The position numbers and the translations under genes are program-made. Of a stretch of DNA of 64,000 bases, positions 1 to 7,812 are shown one piece after another. This stretch comes from Bacillus albus (lineage in GTDB: Bacteria; Bacillota; Bacilli; Bacillales; Bacillaceae_G). The stretch covers positions 1 through 64,000 of the forward strand of contig NZ_MAOE01000001.1 in NCBI RefSeq assembly GCF_001884185.1, read 5' to 3'. The notes under the pieces are model-generated. The model saw only the letters and a list, made by a program, of their open reading frames with translations, ran no database searches and had not been told where the DNA came from. Positions within the stretch are counted from its first letter, which is position 1. The number at the start of each line of letters is the position of its first letter.

Positions 1-101
1 CGAGCTCCGATAGAATATCGAATCTCGATGGCTGCTTAGTCTTTTTAATACTGTCTACTTGACAGGGATAAGACCATAGTTGGGCTTTTTGTCACTTTAC
101 T

Positions 102-232
102 CATAAGTTTGCCGCAATTGGAAGCATAAACTTGCCGGAAATCGATTATTTTAGAAGAGGTTCATCTAATTTTCCAAAGAAAATGGAATCATACCTTTGC
201 CGTAAGTTAATTATTACCCCATAAGCTTGCCG
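102..232. repeat. Four direct TTGCCG-type iterons
   Basis: Four 13-bp copies of a CATAA-NN-TTGCCG-type motif lie in the same orientation at 102-114, 125-137, 190-202 and 220-232. Spacing is irregular (about 23, 65 and 30 bp), so this is not a CRISPR. Two related copies recur at 972-984 and 999-1010 beyond the Nudix gene. Such arrays often mark protein-binding sites, for example transposase sites at transposon ends, but no transposase gene is visible inside the window. Confidence 0.6.
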
Positions 233-271
233 TGTGTTTATTAATATAGCCTTGATAAATAAGCAAAAAGA

Positions 272-312
272 AAGAGCGTGTTTTGAAGAGAGATTAATCA
301 AAATACGCTCTT
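272..312. terminator. Hairpin terminator-like inverted repeat
   Basis: The arms AAGAGCGTGTTTT and AAAATACGCTCTT form a long stem around a 14-nt loop. It could end a transcript entering from before position 1. No gene is recognisable in 1-462 apart from this hairpin and the iterons. Confidence 0.5.
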
Positions 313-462
313 AATTTATTTAATTGAATCATTCTTTTATAAAAAGGCTGATTATCTCTGTGATCCTTCTTCCATTAAAGTGCCCGATGATTGAACAAGA
401 TAAATCCCAAAGTTACCCCTATTTATGTATAACAACTTTACTTCTATTATAAATTTAAAACG

Positions 463-897
463 TTATGAAGAATGAATACGAATCAACGCTTCCGCATGTT
501 TAATGCTTTCTTTTAAATAAATTGGCGAATTGGGGTGATTTAATATTTCTTTAGTAGTTAACCATAATACCGTTTCAACCTCATCGGGACTTTTAGAAAA
601 TGCCTCCCCCGATTCATATTCGCAAAGAAAAACAATATCGACAACATTTTTACCTGTATCGGTTACGAATGATGTACTATGTACATAATTTAGCCTGTCT
701 TTTACGCTCACACCGACTTCTTCTAATATTTCTCGCTTTACTGTTCGTTCTAATATGTCTGAGGAATTTCCTTCTATATCTACCTTACCTCCCACAAGAG
801 AAAGCCAACCACCAGCATGTTCCTCTTTTTTGCTTCTTTCAATAATAAGCCATTTATCATTCTTCCTTATAGCACCTTCAACATTTACGATAAACAT
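463..897 (-). CDS. Nudix hydrolase
   Basis: A 144-residue protein of the Nudix superfamily, which hydrolyses nucleoside diphosphates linked to another group. The Nudix box is visible as GGKVDIE followed by REILEEVGV. The gap between the first Glu and the REXXEE block is about five residues longer than the canonical GX5EX7REUXEEXGU spacing, so there is a small insertion in the box. The start at 897 is chosen because AGGAGGT lies about 8 nt upstream; the longer reading to 939 has no such site. It is monocistronic and lies between two clusters of TTGCCG-type repeats. The substrate cannot be read from the sequence. Confidence 0.85.
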   Translation of the reverse strand: MFIVNVEGAIRKNDKWLIIERSKKEEHAGGWLSLVGGKVDIEGNSSDILERTVKREILEEVGVSVKDRLNYVHSTSFVTDTGKNVVDIVFLCEYESGEAFSKSPDEVETVLWLTTKEILNHPNSPIYLKESIKHAEALIRIHSS

Positions 898-971
898 TTT
901 AAAGTACCTCCTATAAATTATCCTTAATTGCTTCTTCAAGGTTTATAATATTTTCTTCCTTTTACATGAAT

Positions 972-1010
972 TATAAGTTTGCCGTAAACAAAAAGAACCA
1001 TAACCTTGCC
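972..1010. repeat. TTGCCG-type iteron copies, right cluster
   Basis: Copies at 972-984 (TATAAGTTTGCCG) and 999-1010 (CATAACCTTGCC) resemble the four at 102-232. The second copy also forms the left arm of a perfect hairpin whose right arm is an inverted copy. Confidence 0.5.
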
Positions 1011-1031
1011 AAAATGGCAAAGTTATGGTTC
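995..1031. terminator. Perfect hairpin between Nudix gene and bcr1-like repeat
   Basis: GAACCATAACCTTGCC and GGCAAAGTTATGGTTC pair over about 16 bp with a 5-nt loop. There is no T-run on either side, so it may be a protein-binding palindrome or element end rather than a classical terminator. Confidence 0.45.
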
Positions 1032-1039
1032 AAATCACA

Positions 1040-1149
1040 GGGTAGTACCACATGCCCATCCACTTAAGAAATTGGTAGTTCCCCAAAACGAAGAAAATTT
1101 TCGTTATGAGGATATTTTAAAATATTAGCTTGATAGCATTTACCACCTT
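1040..1149 (-). repeat. bcr1-like dispersed repeat, degenerate full copy
   Basis: It begins GGGTAGTACCACATGCCCAT and continues with CACTTAAGAAATT and TTCCCCAAAACGAA, then ends with a diverged arm running through TAGCTTGATAGCATTTACCACC. Read in reverse complement it matches both arms of the well preserved 151-bp copy at 50963-51113. This family looks like the bcr1-type non-coding repeats of the B. cereus group (name from memory, not searched). Confidence 0.6.
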
Positions 1150-1241
1150 AATTTCAAAAAAATTTTAAAAAGAGGTTATTTTTTTGAACCAAAAAGGTAT
1201 ATTTTTATCTATAAAAAGATTTACTTTACTTTCCTTTTTGA

Positions 1242-2408
1242 CTACTTGCTAAATTCAGCAAGTAAAATATTTTTAAAAGGATCAGAAGGACTATAACTAG
1301 TTTTATGGCCATTCAAATTGATGGCCAATGTATGCTTGCCTCCAAGTGTGCCTCCAGCAAAAGTAGAAAACCCTGGAGAGGCACCTGCGTGTCCCCATAT
1401 CGAGACACCGTTTGGAAGTTTAGTTTCATAGATTCCAAGACCATATCCATCGATTACTTCTGTTCCTGTAGGAACTGTAGTAAGCATTTGTTTTAGTTGC
1501 TGTTCCTTCAGTAATTTGCCACTGAGTAAGTAAGAGAAGAATTTGTTTAAATCGTCGGCAGTAGAAATCATATCTCCATCTGAGCTACCTGGGTAAGAAT
1601 AAGTAACGTCTTTTAGCTCACTTTCTCCGTCATATCTTTCATATCCACGGGCATGTTTGGTACCTGGAATAACAGTTGAATTACCAGGTAGGAATGTATT
1701 CGACAATTCGAGCGGTTCAACAATCCGATTTTCAACCTCTTCCGCATAGCTGTTTCCAGTTACTTTTTCAATAAGGATACCCAGTATTACGTATCCTGTG
1801 TTTGAATAAGACCAGCCCTTACCTGGAGCAAAGTCTGGTGAAAGAGAAATTCCCATCTTTACTAATTCTTCAGCCGTATACAATTTTTTTGTATCCATAA
1901 TATCATAGTCTTTTGACTTTAAGTATTCAGCAATCCCACTTGTATGATTCAATATCTGCCGAATCGTAATCTGGTTAGCATCATATCCGTTTCCTTGAAT
2001 GACGCCAGGCAGCCATTTTTCGATGGAGTCATCTAGATTCAAGCGGTTCTCTCCAGCCAATTGAAGTAAAACTGTTGCAATGAATGTCTTCGTCGTACTG
2101 CCAATGCGAAAGCGAAAATCAGTTTTCATCGGCTTCTTGGTTCTCAGATCCGCTATCCCGGCGGCATAGCTCAAATTTTTACCACCCTTAGAAATTTGAG
2201 CGAGTATTCCAGGGTATCCAAGTTGGAGTGAATCCCGCATTGCTTTCTTAACGGAAGTACGATCTCGTTGGGTACTTGTTTGTAACGAACTAGATACATT
2301 TTGAGTGAGCTCTGCTTTTACAATTGAAGTTGGTGTTGTATATAACAAAGAACTTCCAGTCATCAAAAGGACCAAACCTGTAGATGTAATCTGACAATGC
2401 TTTTTCAT
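1242..2408 (-). CDS. adp: Secreted alkaline D-peptidase-like serine hydrolase
   Basis: A 388-residue exported protein of the class C beta-lactamase/DD-peptidase superfamily. It has an N-terminal signal peptide (basic MKK, hydrophobic stretch, then PTSIVKAE). The catalytic triad motifs are visible: S104-T-T-K107 (SxxK), Y201-S-N, and a late H-A-G box. Length and architecture fit the B. cereus alkaline D-peptidase, which cleaves peptides containing D-amino acids; a D,D-carboxypeptidase role is the alternative. GAGGA lies upstream of the ATG. It stands alone, flanked by bcr1-like repeats on both sides, which suggests an accessory gene. Confidence 0.82.
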   Translation of the reverse strand: MKKHCQITSTGLVLLMTGSSLLYTTPTSIVKAELTQNVSSSLQTSTQRDRTSVKKAMRDSLQLGYPGILAQISKGGKNLSYAAGIADLRTKKPMKTDFRFRIGSTTKTFIATVLLQLAGENRLNLDDSIEKWLPGVIQGNGYDANQITIRQILNHTSGIAEYLKSKDYDIMDTKKLYTAEELVKMGISLSPDFAPGKGWSYSNTGYVILGILIEKVTGNSYAEEVENRIVEPLELSNTFLPGNSTVIPGTKHARGYERYDGESELKDVTYSYPGSSDGDMISTADDLNKFFSYLLSGKLLKEQQLKQMLTTVPTGTEVIDGYGLGIYETKLPNGVSIWGHAGASPGFSTFAGGTLGGKHTLAINLNGHKTSYSPSDPFKNILLAEFSK

Positions 2409-2816
2409 AAAGATGTTCCTCTTTTCTATTCATATTTTATCGGTAGTTATTTACTGTTTTAAATTAGTCACACAGCTTTCATCTTAATTAAAGACAAATG
2501 GACAAGAGTGGATTTGCAATTATCTTACTCAGTATTATTTTTACAAATGCTGTTGTGTCCTAACAAACGGTAAATTTCTCTTTTTCCACTTGTATGTTAA
2601 CCCTAGAAATTACTTCTTTTCCTTAAAAAACTCTTGTTACTGGTTTATTTTTCATAAATAGGTCATACCTGTTTCTCCTTTCATGCCTCTTTATATTTTT
2701 ATCATACACAATGAAAATTTCTTTTTTCTTACCCATTACTTACAAATTACTTACTTTCAAAATCGTTTTTATAATAGGATTGAAGGAACATCTGTGCCGC
2801 AGTAAATATATTAATC

Positions 2817-2894
2817 AAAAAGAAACACATAAGTTTTTTACTTCAGTGTTTCTTTTTTCCATCCTTTTAAGAGTCTATTTACCCTTAAAAGGAT
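2817..2894. terminator. Two adjacent hairpins in gene-free DNA
   Basis: One hairpin has arms AAAGAAACAC and GTGTTTCTTT followed by a T-run (2817-2858). The second has ATCCTTTTAAG and CTTAAAAGGAT (2861-2894). No gene is recognisable between 2409 and 3347; the 61-codon ORF here has no ribosome site and is rejected. Confidence 0.45.
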
Positions 2895-3019
2895 AAATTC
2901 TAGCTCTTTTCTAATGTGATTTTTCTTCATGCATTACAACACAAATAGCATTGTGCTGCATGAAATACTCCTAACGTTGTTAAAATTAATTGTTTTTAAG
3001 CCAAAATTTATTTAACTTA

Positions 3020-3080
3020 GGGCGGATACTCCATATCCATCAGCTTAAGAAAAAGAAACTACCTCAAAACGAAAAAAATA
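3020..3080. repeat. bcr1-like repeat, single truncated arm
   Basis: GGGCGGATACTCCATATCCAT, then CAGCTTAAGAAA and CCTCAAAACGAAAAAA, follows the terminal arm of the repeats at 1040 and 50963. The second arm is not recognisable, so this copy is partial. Confidence 0.5.
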
Positions 3081-3129
3081 AGCTACCTTCCCAAAGTAAC
3101 TACCTGTAGAAAAAGAAAATGTTTATTTA

Positions 3130-3279
3130 GGGGTATCGCCCCATCGCTATCAAGCTAAGATTCTTAAATACCCCCATAACGAAAAAATTACTTCTCTAAG
3201 GCTAGTGATTTATAAGAATTTAGCTCGTTATTTCGTTTTATGTAACTACGAATTTCTTAGCCTGATGGTAATAGGAGAT
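3130..3279 (+). repeat. bcr1-like dispersed repeat, full copy
   Basis: About 150 bp. It starts GGGGTATCGCCCCATCGCT, carries CAAGCTAAG and ATACCCCCATAACGAA, and ends with CGTTTTATGTAACTACG, TTTCTTAGCCTGATGG and TAATAGGAG. The order of blocks is the same as in the 50963-51113 copy. It is preceded by TTTA, a short AT target-like string. Confidence 0.6.
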
Positions 3280-3289
3280 TTTAGTGAGA

Positions 3290-3339
3290 AAAAATATAAA
3301 AAGATTTCATCATAACGGATGAAATCTTTTTATATTTTT
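3290..3339. terminator. Strong bidirectional terminator
   Basis: A 22-bp stem (arms around AGATTTCATC and GATGAAATCT) has A-runs on the left and T-runs on the right. It ends the minus-strand transporter pair at 3348-4300. Confidence 0.75.
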
Positions 3340-3347
3340 CTTCTAAT

Positions 3348-3521
3348 TTATTTATTAAAATTAGAATTTTTATTACTATAGAAACCTAATATAATAACAA
3401 ATAGAGCTAATAGAATACTTAACCAGTGAATTAATTTATATGGTAAATTAATATCGAAAATAATGGTAGCAATCATAACAATTAGAGTTAATATAGCTAA
3501 AAGGTAAGTAATTATTTTCAT
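3348..3521 (-). CDS. Small two-helix membrane protein
   Basis: A 57-residue ORF with two hydrophobic segments (from ITYLLAILTLIVMIATIIF and from LSILLALFVIILGF) separated by DINLPYKLIHW, with a polar C-terminus. AAGGATG lies 8 nt before the ATG. It follows the ABC-2-type permease by 53 bp on the same strand, so the two are probably co-transcribed. Function unknown; its position suggests an accessory subunit or immunity peptide of the permease. Confidence 0.55.
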   Translation of the reverse strand: MKIITYLLAILTLIVMIATIIFDINLPYKLIHWLSILLALFVIILGFYSNKNSNFNK

Positions 3522-3574
3522 TAGTAATCATCCTTGTATATTAAAGTGATTATATAAAATCATTAGAATTTACA

Positions 3575-4300
3575 TTAATATGTTTTTTTATTGAAATTGA
3601 TTAGTCCCCCTGCGAAAAATACAATAAAACTAATCAATACAATTAATATACTTTTTGTAGAAATAAATAATAGCCCTGTTTCACTACCTGTAGGTATCAT
3701 AGCTAAAAGGGGCTGACTCCATGGATAAATTGGACCAAAGCGTTCAGATTGACTAATTATCATACTAGGTATCGTTAGACCTACACATACTACCATTGGA
3801 GCTGCAAAGCTGGACCAAATTACTGAAAGCCACATTTGAAGCGCTATTAAAGGTAATGTTGTAAATATTCCTCCTATTAAACCTTTGAGTATATATGTTA
3901 TAGGAAAAGGACTTGTTATCCCGCAAATAGAACCTACTATAATTATTTCTAAAAGGAATAAAAGTTGAGTAGCGATTATAAAGAGCGCCACAAAAATAGC
4001 TTTAGTACAGTAAAGTTGATAACGTTTTATAGGCTGATGAACTAGTAATTGCTTCCACCCACCATGTAAATGATCATGGCGGCAGATAAAAGCGGTAAAA
4101 ATTCCAGTTAATAATGGGAGAAAGATCATAGCATGTATTACTGAAGAGAATGTGTACATAAATTCCCAGTTATTTAAAGACGCTAGTGTATCACTAACTT
4201 TTAGATAAGTTAAGAACCCTGTCAAACAGGGACTAATAAATAATAGTAACCGTACTAGAAACTGTTCAGCCAGTAGGCAAAGGTTTATATTTTTAATCAA
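3575..4300 (-). CDS. Orphan ABC-2 / lantibiotic-immunity-type permease
   Basis: About 241 residues with six hydrophobic segments. It carries the WKQLL block after the first loop, typical of the permease subunits that form lantibiotic-immunity and bacitracin-type exporters with an ATPase. No ATP-binding subunit is adjacent. The only start is TTG at 4300 with no convincing ribosome site, and the N-terminal region resembles a family N-terminus that has lost its ATG. The gene may therefore be the surviving end of a decayed ATPase-permease operon, possibly now inactive. Confidence 0.65.
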   Translation of the reverse strand: MIKNINLCLLAEQFLVRLLLFISPCLTGFLTYLKVSDTLASLNNWEFMYTFSSVIHAMIFLPLLTGIFTAFICRHDHLHGGWKQLLVHQPIKRYQLYCTKAIFVALFIIATQLLFLLEIIIVGSICGITSPFPITYILKGLIGGIFTTLPLIALQMWLSVIWSSFAAPMVVCVGLTIPSMIISQSERFGPIYPWSQPLLAMIPTGSETGLLFISTKSILIVLISFIVFFAGGLINFNKKTY

Positions 4301-4378
4301 GTCGAGTGATCGGTTAGTCCTCGAAACGATAAAATGAATTCTTTTGCTTAATGTAGACGTGGTGTGTCCACATTTTCA

Positions 4379-4412
4379 AATAAAAAACCCGCGAATTATT
4401 CACGGGTTTTCT
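4379..4412 (-). terminator. Terminator of the DegV gene
   Basis: The inverted repeat AAAACCCG...CGGGTTTT flanks the 3' end of the minus-strand DegV gene. On the minus strand it finishes in a T-run. Confidence 0.8.
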
Positions 4413-4414
4413 TC

Positions 4415-5221
4415 TTAATAACTAATTGCTATTGTACCTTCACCTGCATGTACCGCAAATGAAATTGGTAATGGATATAATTTGAAATCCATTTCAGGGA
4501 ATGCTTGTCTAATATCTGCAATCCATTCTTCAGCTCCATCTTTATCGTTAGCATGGAACATATGAAGTACTTTTGGTAATTCTTTTTCAAGTTCATTTTT
4601 AATATATTCTCGACATTTTTGGATTTTACGAACTTTCTTTTCAAGTAAAAGCTCTCCACCTTTTACTTCTAATATTAAGTTAACACTTAATAAACTTCCA
4701 AGTAAAAATTGAACGCCTTTTACACGTCCACTTGCGTAAAGGCCTTTTAAACTTTTCGGGAATACGTGGAAAGGTCTTCTTTTTTCATCTACTAATGTTT
4801 TGTGTATATCTTGTAAAGTCATACCATCATTGTATAACGATTTCGCTTTTCTAATTAGTTCATCCATTGGATAACTTGTTGTTTCGCTATCTAATACCGT
4901 TAATGGGAAACCTGCCATTTCTGCCGCTAACTTCATGTTTTGATAGGTTCCACTTACTTTTCCGCTAATAGCAACTGCAAATCCCTCTTCATATTCTTCT
5001 TTGCATTTCGAAAATAATTCTACCATTTCCCCTATGTTAGGCTGTGATGTAGTGACAGTTTTACCTTCGTTCAAAGCATTATAAACGCGTTCACGCACAC
5101 CTTCTTCACAATCTTTGTACGACACACCATCAATAATAACTTCAATTGGGATAACAAAGTTATCTCCTTCTGTTTTAAAACTCGCAGTTGTACTATCAGT
5201 AATCCAAGCAACACGCTTCAT
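4415..5221 (-). CDS. DegV family fatty-acid-binding protein
   Basis: A 268-residue cytoplasmic protein of the DegV family (FakB-type lipid binders). These proteins present an acyl chain to the FakA kinase so that exogenous fatty acids can enter phospholipid synthesis. The N-terminal block AWITDSTTAS and the later SGKVSGTYQN and LDSETTSYP segments match the family signature. Length is usual for the family. GGGAGG lies upstream of the ATG. It is monocistronic and ends at a strong terminator. Family assignment is secure; the fatty-acid specificity is unknown. Confidence 0.88.
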   Translation of the reverse strand: MKRVAWITDSTTASFKTEGDNFVIPIEVIIDGVSYKDCEEGVRERVYNALNEGKTVTTSQPNIGEMVELFSKCKEEYEEGFAVAISGKVSGTYQNMKLAAEMAGFPLTVLDSETTSYPMDELIRKAKSLYNDGMTLQDIHKTLVDEKRRPFHVFPKSLKGLYASGRVKGVQFLLGSLLSVNLILEVKGGELLLEKKVRKIQKCREYIKNELEKELPKVLHMFHANDKDGAEEWIADIRQAFPEMDFKLYPLPISFAVHAGEGTIAISY

Positions 5222-5374
5222 GTTGTTCCTCCCTTAATTCAATTCCTCTTTTCTGATTTTTCTATATATTTATGTTACGAAAAGAGAATATCCCTGTAAT
5301 AGTAACAGGACTTTATTGTTTTGGCTATAGTTGATGCATATTAAATGTGAATATTTTTTGTCATTTACACGAAA

Positions 5375-5412
5375 AAAGAAGAAAACGATAGTATTTGTCC
5401 AATTTTCTTCTT
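5375..5412 (-). terminator. Possible terminator after DUF3189 gene
   Basis: The arms AGAAGAAAA and TTTTCTTCT lie just beyond the minus-strand gene end at 5421. Confidence 0.5.
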
Positions 5413-5420
5413 ATCATACA

Positions 5421-5927
5421 TTATTTAAAAGTTTCATTATCTAAAATTACAACATAATCATTCGTCAATCGACCTGCTTCCTTCGTATAACTAACAAGTC
5501 TTTGTACGTTATCACAGCTAAGTTTTGCTCCCCATATGAGTAATGGTACACCTATAAAGTCAAGGTGGAACCTTCTTGAAAACAGTCCACCGAAAGTCAT
5601 TGGTAAAGGAACTGTTGGTGATGTATTAGAAAAAACAATCTTTTCCTGATTTTGATAATGTTTTTGCAGAATCTCTCCTAAATGCTTCATCGCAGGTACC
5701 ACGACTTTTGATGCACCGCATCCAATTGTATAAACTGGATTACCATTTTCATCTATTCCATGAAAAATAATTTTCCCCATATCTTCTGTTTTTAATTTAT
5801 TAAAGTACTCTACATTCAAAATTTCTTCTTTCGTTAACTTACGATCAGTTGGTAATTTATTTAAATGATAAGCTGCAGCGAGTGCAGTTGAATGCGTTCC
5901 ACCGAAATCTGTGTAAATGAATATCAT
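5421..5927 (-). CDS. DUF3189 family protein
   Basis: A 168-residue soluble protein whose start (MIFIYTDFGGTHSTALAAA) and internal YTIGCGASK block fit the DUF3189 family of Bacillus. The family has no established biochemical role. It is a single gene transcribed in the same direction as DegV, about 200 bp away with a hairpin in between. Confidence 0.7.
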   Translation of the reverse strand: MIFIYTDFGGTHSTALAAAYHLNKLPTDRKLTKEEILNVEYFNKLKTEDMGKIIFHGIDENGNPVYTIGCGASKVVVPAMKHLGEILQKHYQNQEKIVFSNTSPTVPLPMTFGGLFSRRFHLDFIGVPLLIWGAKLSCDNVQRLVSYTKEAGRLTNDYVVILDNETFK

Positions 5928-6006
5928 ATTATCATCCCTTGTTGTAAAAGTTCAATGTTATTTAGTATTACCGTTCACGGCGCTGTTAAACAATGGATGA
6001 ATACTT

Positions 6007-6476
6007 TCATGTTTTTTGTATTAATTCATTATATTTTTTCCAAATATAATATCGTCTACTAATTACAGTACCTAATGTGATACATAAAAAGGTATTTGTT
6101 ACAACCATTAATGTATAGTGTGGGTACTGCCAGAAAACATACTTTGTTTAATCAAAACCTTCGTACCTAGAATAGCAAGTAGAATAATTGTACTTAACCA
6201 ATTTCCTTTTCTTAATACATGACCTGTTTCACTATCTAATCGAAATGTTAAAACTTTTCCCCTAATTACTCCAAGACCCAATCCAATCCCTAGCATTACA
6301 ATGAATAGTAATACTTTCAATATAGTTAATTGTCCCATATGAATAATAGACTGGATTGTCACAAAGCACAGCAAAGCCGGAATGAGCCAAATACGATTAA
6401 TATTCACTTTATATTCTTTACCTTGCATTAGTATGATTATAAAAACAACAAGTAGAATAACAAATAGAATATCCAT
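6007..6476 (-). pseudogene. Frameshifted DUF1453 / CcdC-like membrane protein
   Basis: The intact frame gives 122 residues (6108-6476) with about four hydrophobic segments and the block TFRLDSETGHVLRKGNW, as in CcdC-like DUF1453 proteins. The frame then runs into GSTHTIH and a stop. A shift of one base near 6128-6133 restores a continuing membrane segment (YTLMVVTNTFLCITLGTVIS) and a basic tail ending at 6007, giving about 155 residues, close to the family length. A single-base insertion or a sequencing error is the simplest reading. AGGAGG lies upstream of the ATG. Confidence 0.65.
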
Positions 6477-6612
6477 TTAGAGTCCTCCTATTTACTTGTT
6501 TAAATTTGAAAATTATATTCGCTTCTTTTTATTCCATACTTTAAATAAACTAGCTACTAAAAATCATAAAATATAGAATGTGATTCCCCTCAGTTTTAAG
6601 CGTTATTTATAC

Positions 6613-6647
6613 AAAAAAGACGCACAAATAAATAGTACGTCTTTTTT
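6613..6647 (-). terminator. Terminator of serine hydrolase gene
   Basis: AAAAAAGACG and CGTCTTTTTT form a hairpin ahead of the gene end at 6682. On the minus strand it ends in a T-run. Confidence 0.75.
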
Positions 6648-6681
6648 GCATTTATTAGTGCATTCATAAATTCTTTTAACC

Positions 6682-7707
6682 TTATGAAAAAGAGTTTTCC
6701 AATTCTTTCATTATTTTTTCGGGTCCTGTCCCTTTATTTGACGGGATAACTAATGTAATTCCTAAGTCTGGATACACAGCCGAGCGAAAACTGACTCCTG
6801 GATCATATCCCATTACATGATATTTGAATCTCTTGTTTTCTCTTGTTTCAATCCATATTCCATAGCCGTAAGACTGATTATTATTCACTTGAATATGTGG
6901 GGTTAAAAGTATCTTTGTATATTCTCGGCTTACGATTTCATAGTTAAACAACGCTTCCCAGAACTTCAGCATGTCTGGCGCAGTAATAAAAGCACCACCA
7001 TCAGAGCCTCCTATTATTGGTAAAGAGTAGATGTTTGTCCTCCAATTTTGGTTAATTTCATCTTTTATATATCCAAGAGCTGTTTGCCTTGGTAATGTAT
7101 CTAAAGAAAAATAGCCAGAATCATTCATACCAATTGGTTTAAATATGTTTTTTTCTATATACTCCGTAAATGTAAGTCCTGTCTGCTCTTCGATTATTAA
7201 TCCCAGTATAATAAAACCTGCATTATTGTAGTGAAACGTACTTCCAGGTGCAAACATCATATTTCTGTTTTGGAATAATGGTAAGAAGTCTTTTAAACTT
7301 TTTAAAAGATACATAGGTGTTTGTTTCCATAGATCTTCGAAGTTATCCATAATACTTTCATCAAAATAATCTGGAATACCCGAACTATGCGTCAAAAGGT
7401 GATGTATTGTAATATCTTCATTAAAGTTTGGAAAGTTTATACTTAAACACTCTTTTAACTTTGTCTGAAAAGTAATTACTCCATTTTCAACAAGTTGACA
7501 TATACCGATAGCAGTGAATATTTTACAACCGGAGGCAATTCCGAACTTTGTTTGTAGCGTATTGTTTATACATTCATTTCGATTTGCGTAACCAAAGGCC
7601 TCTTCATAGGCTATGCCTTTTTCTTCTTTCACTAAAATTACCCCAGAGAAATCTATACGTCGATGTATTTCTTTTACAATGCTCTCTATTTGATCTTTTG
7701 TTTTCAT
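6682..7707 (-). CDS. Serine hydrolase, class C beta-lactamase-like
   Basis: A 341-residue cytoplasmic serine hydrolase of the beta-lactamase/esterase superfamily with no signal peptide. The motifs are S59-G-C-K62, a Y-N-N box in HYNNAGFIILG, and a late H-V-M-G-Y-D-P-G segment in place of the usual HxG. The start at 7707 is preferred because GAGGA lies 9 nt upstream and overlaps the alternative ATG at 7719. Such proteins act as esterases, D-aminopeptidases or peptidase-like enzymes; the substrate cannot be read here. Confidence 0.8.
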   Translation of the reverse strand: MKTKDQIESIVKEIHRRIDFSGVILVKEEKGIAYEEAFGYANRNECINNTLQTKFGIASGCKIFTAIGICQLVENGVITFQTKLKECLSINFPNFNEDITIHHLLTHSSGIPDYFDESIMDNFEDLWKQTPMYLLKSLKDFLPLFQNRNMMFAPGSTFHYNNAGFIILGLIIEEQTGLTFTEYIEKNIFKPIGMNDSGYFSLDTLPRQTALGYIKDEINQNWRTNIYSLPIIGGSDGGAFITAPDMLKFWEALFNYEIVSREYTKILLTPHIQVNNNQSYGYGIWIETRENKRFKYHVMGYDPGVSFRSAVYPDLGITLVIPSNKGTGPEKIMKELENSFS

Positions 7708-7812
7708 TACAAAAATCATCCTCTTTTATCAATAATTGTTCACCCTTCTTATATTTCCATATATAGGAGGGTGAACCCTCCTATTGAATACCGTAAATCA
7801 AAACCAAGAGAA

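Noticed and set aside
102-232. TTGCCG motif array as a CRISPR
   Set aside because: The repeats are only 13 bp, spacing varies from about 10 to 52 bp between copies, and no cas gene is present.
2711-2896. 61-codon plus-strand ORF
   Set aside because: No ribosome site, low complexity, and it overlaps two hairpins; not a credible gene.
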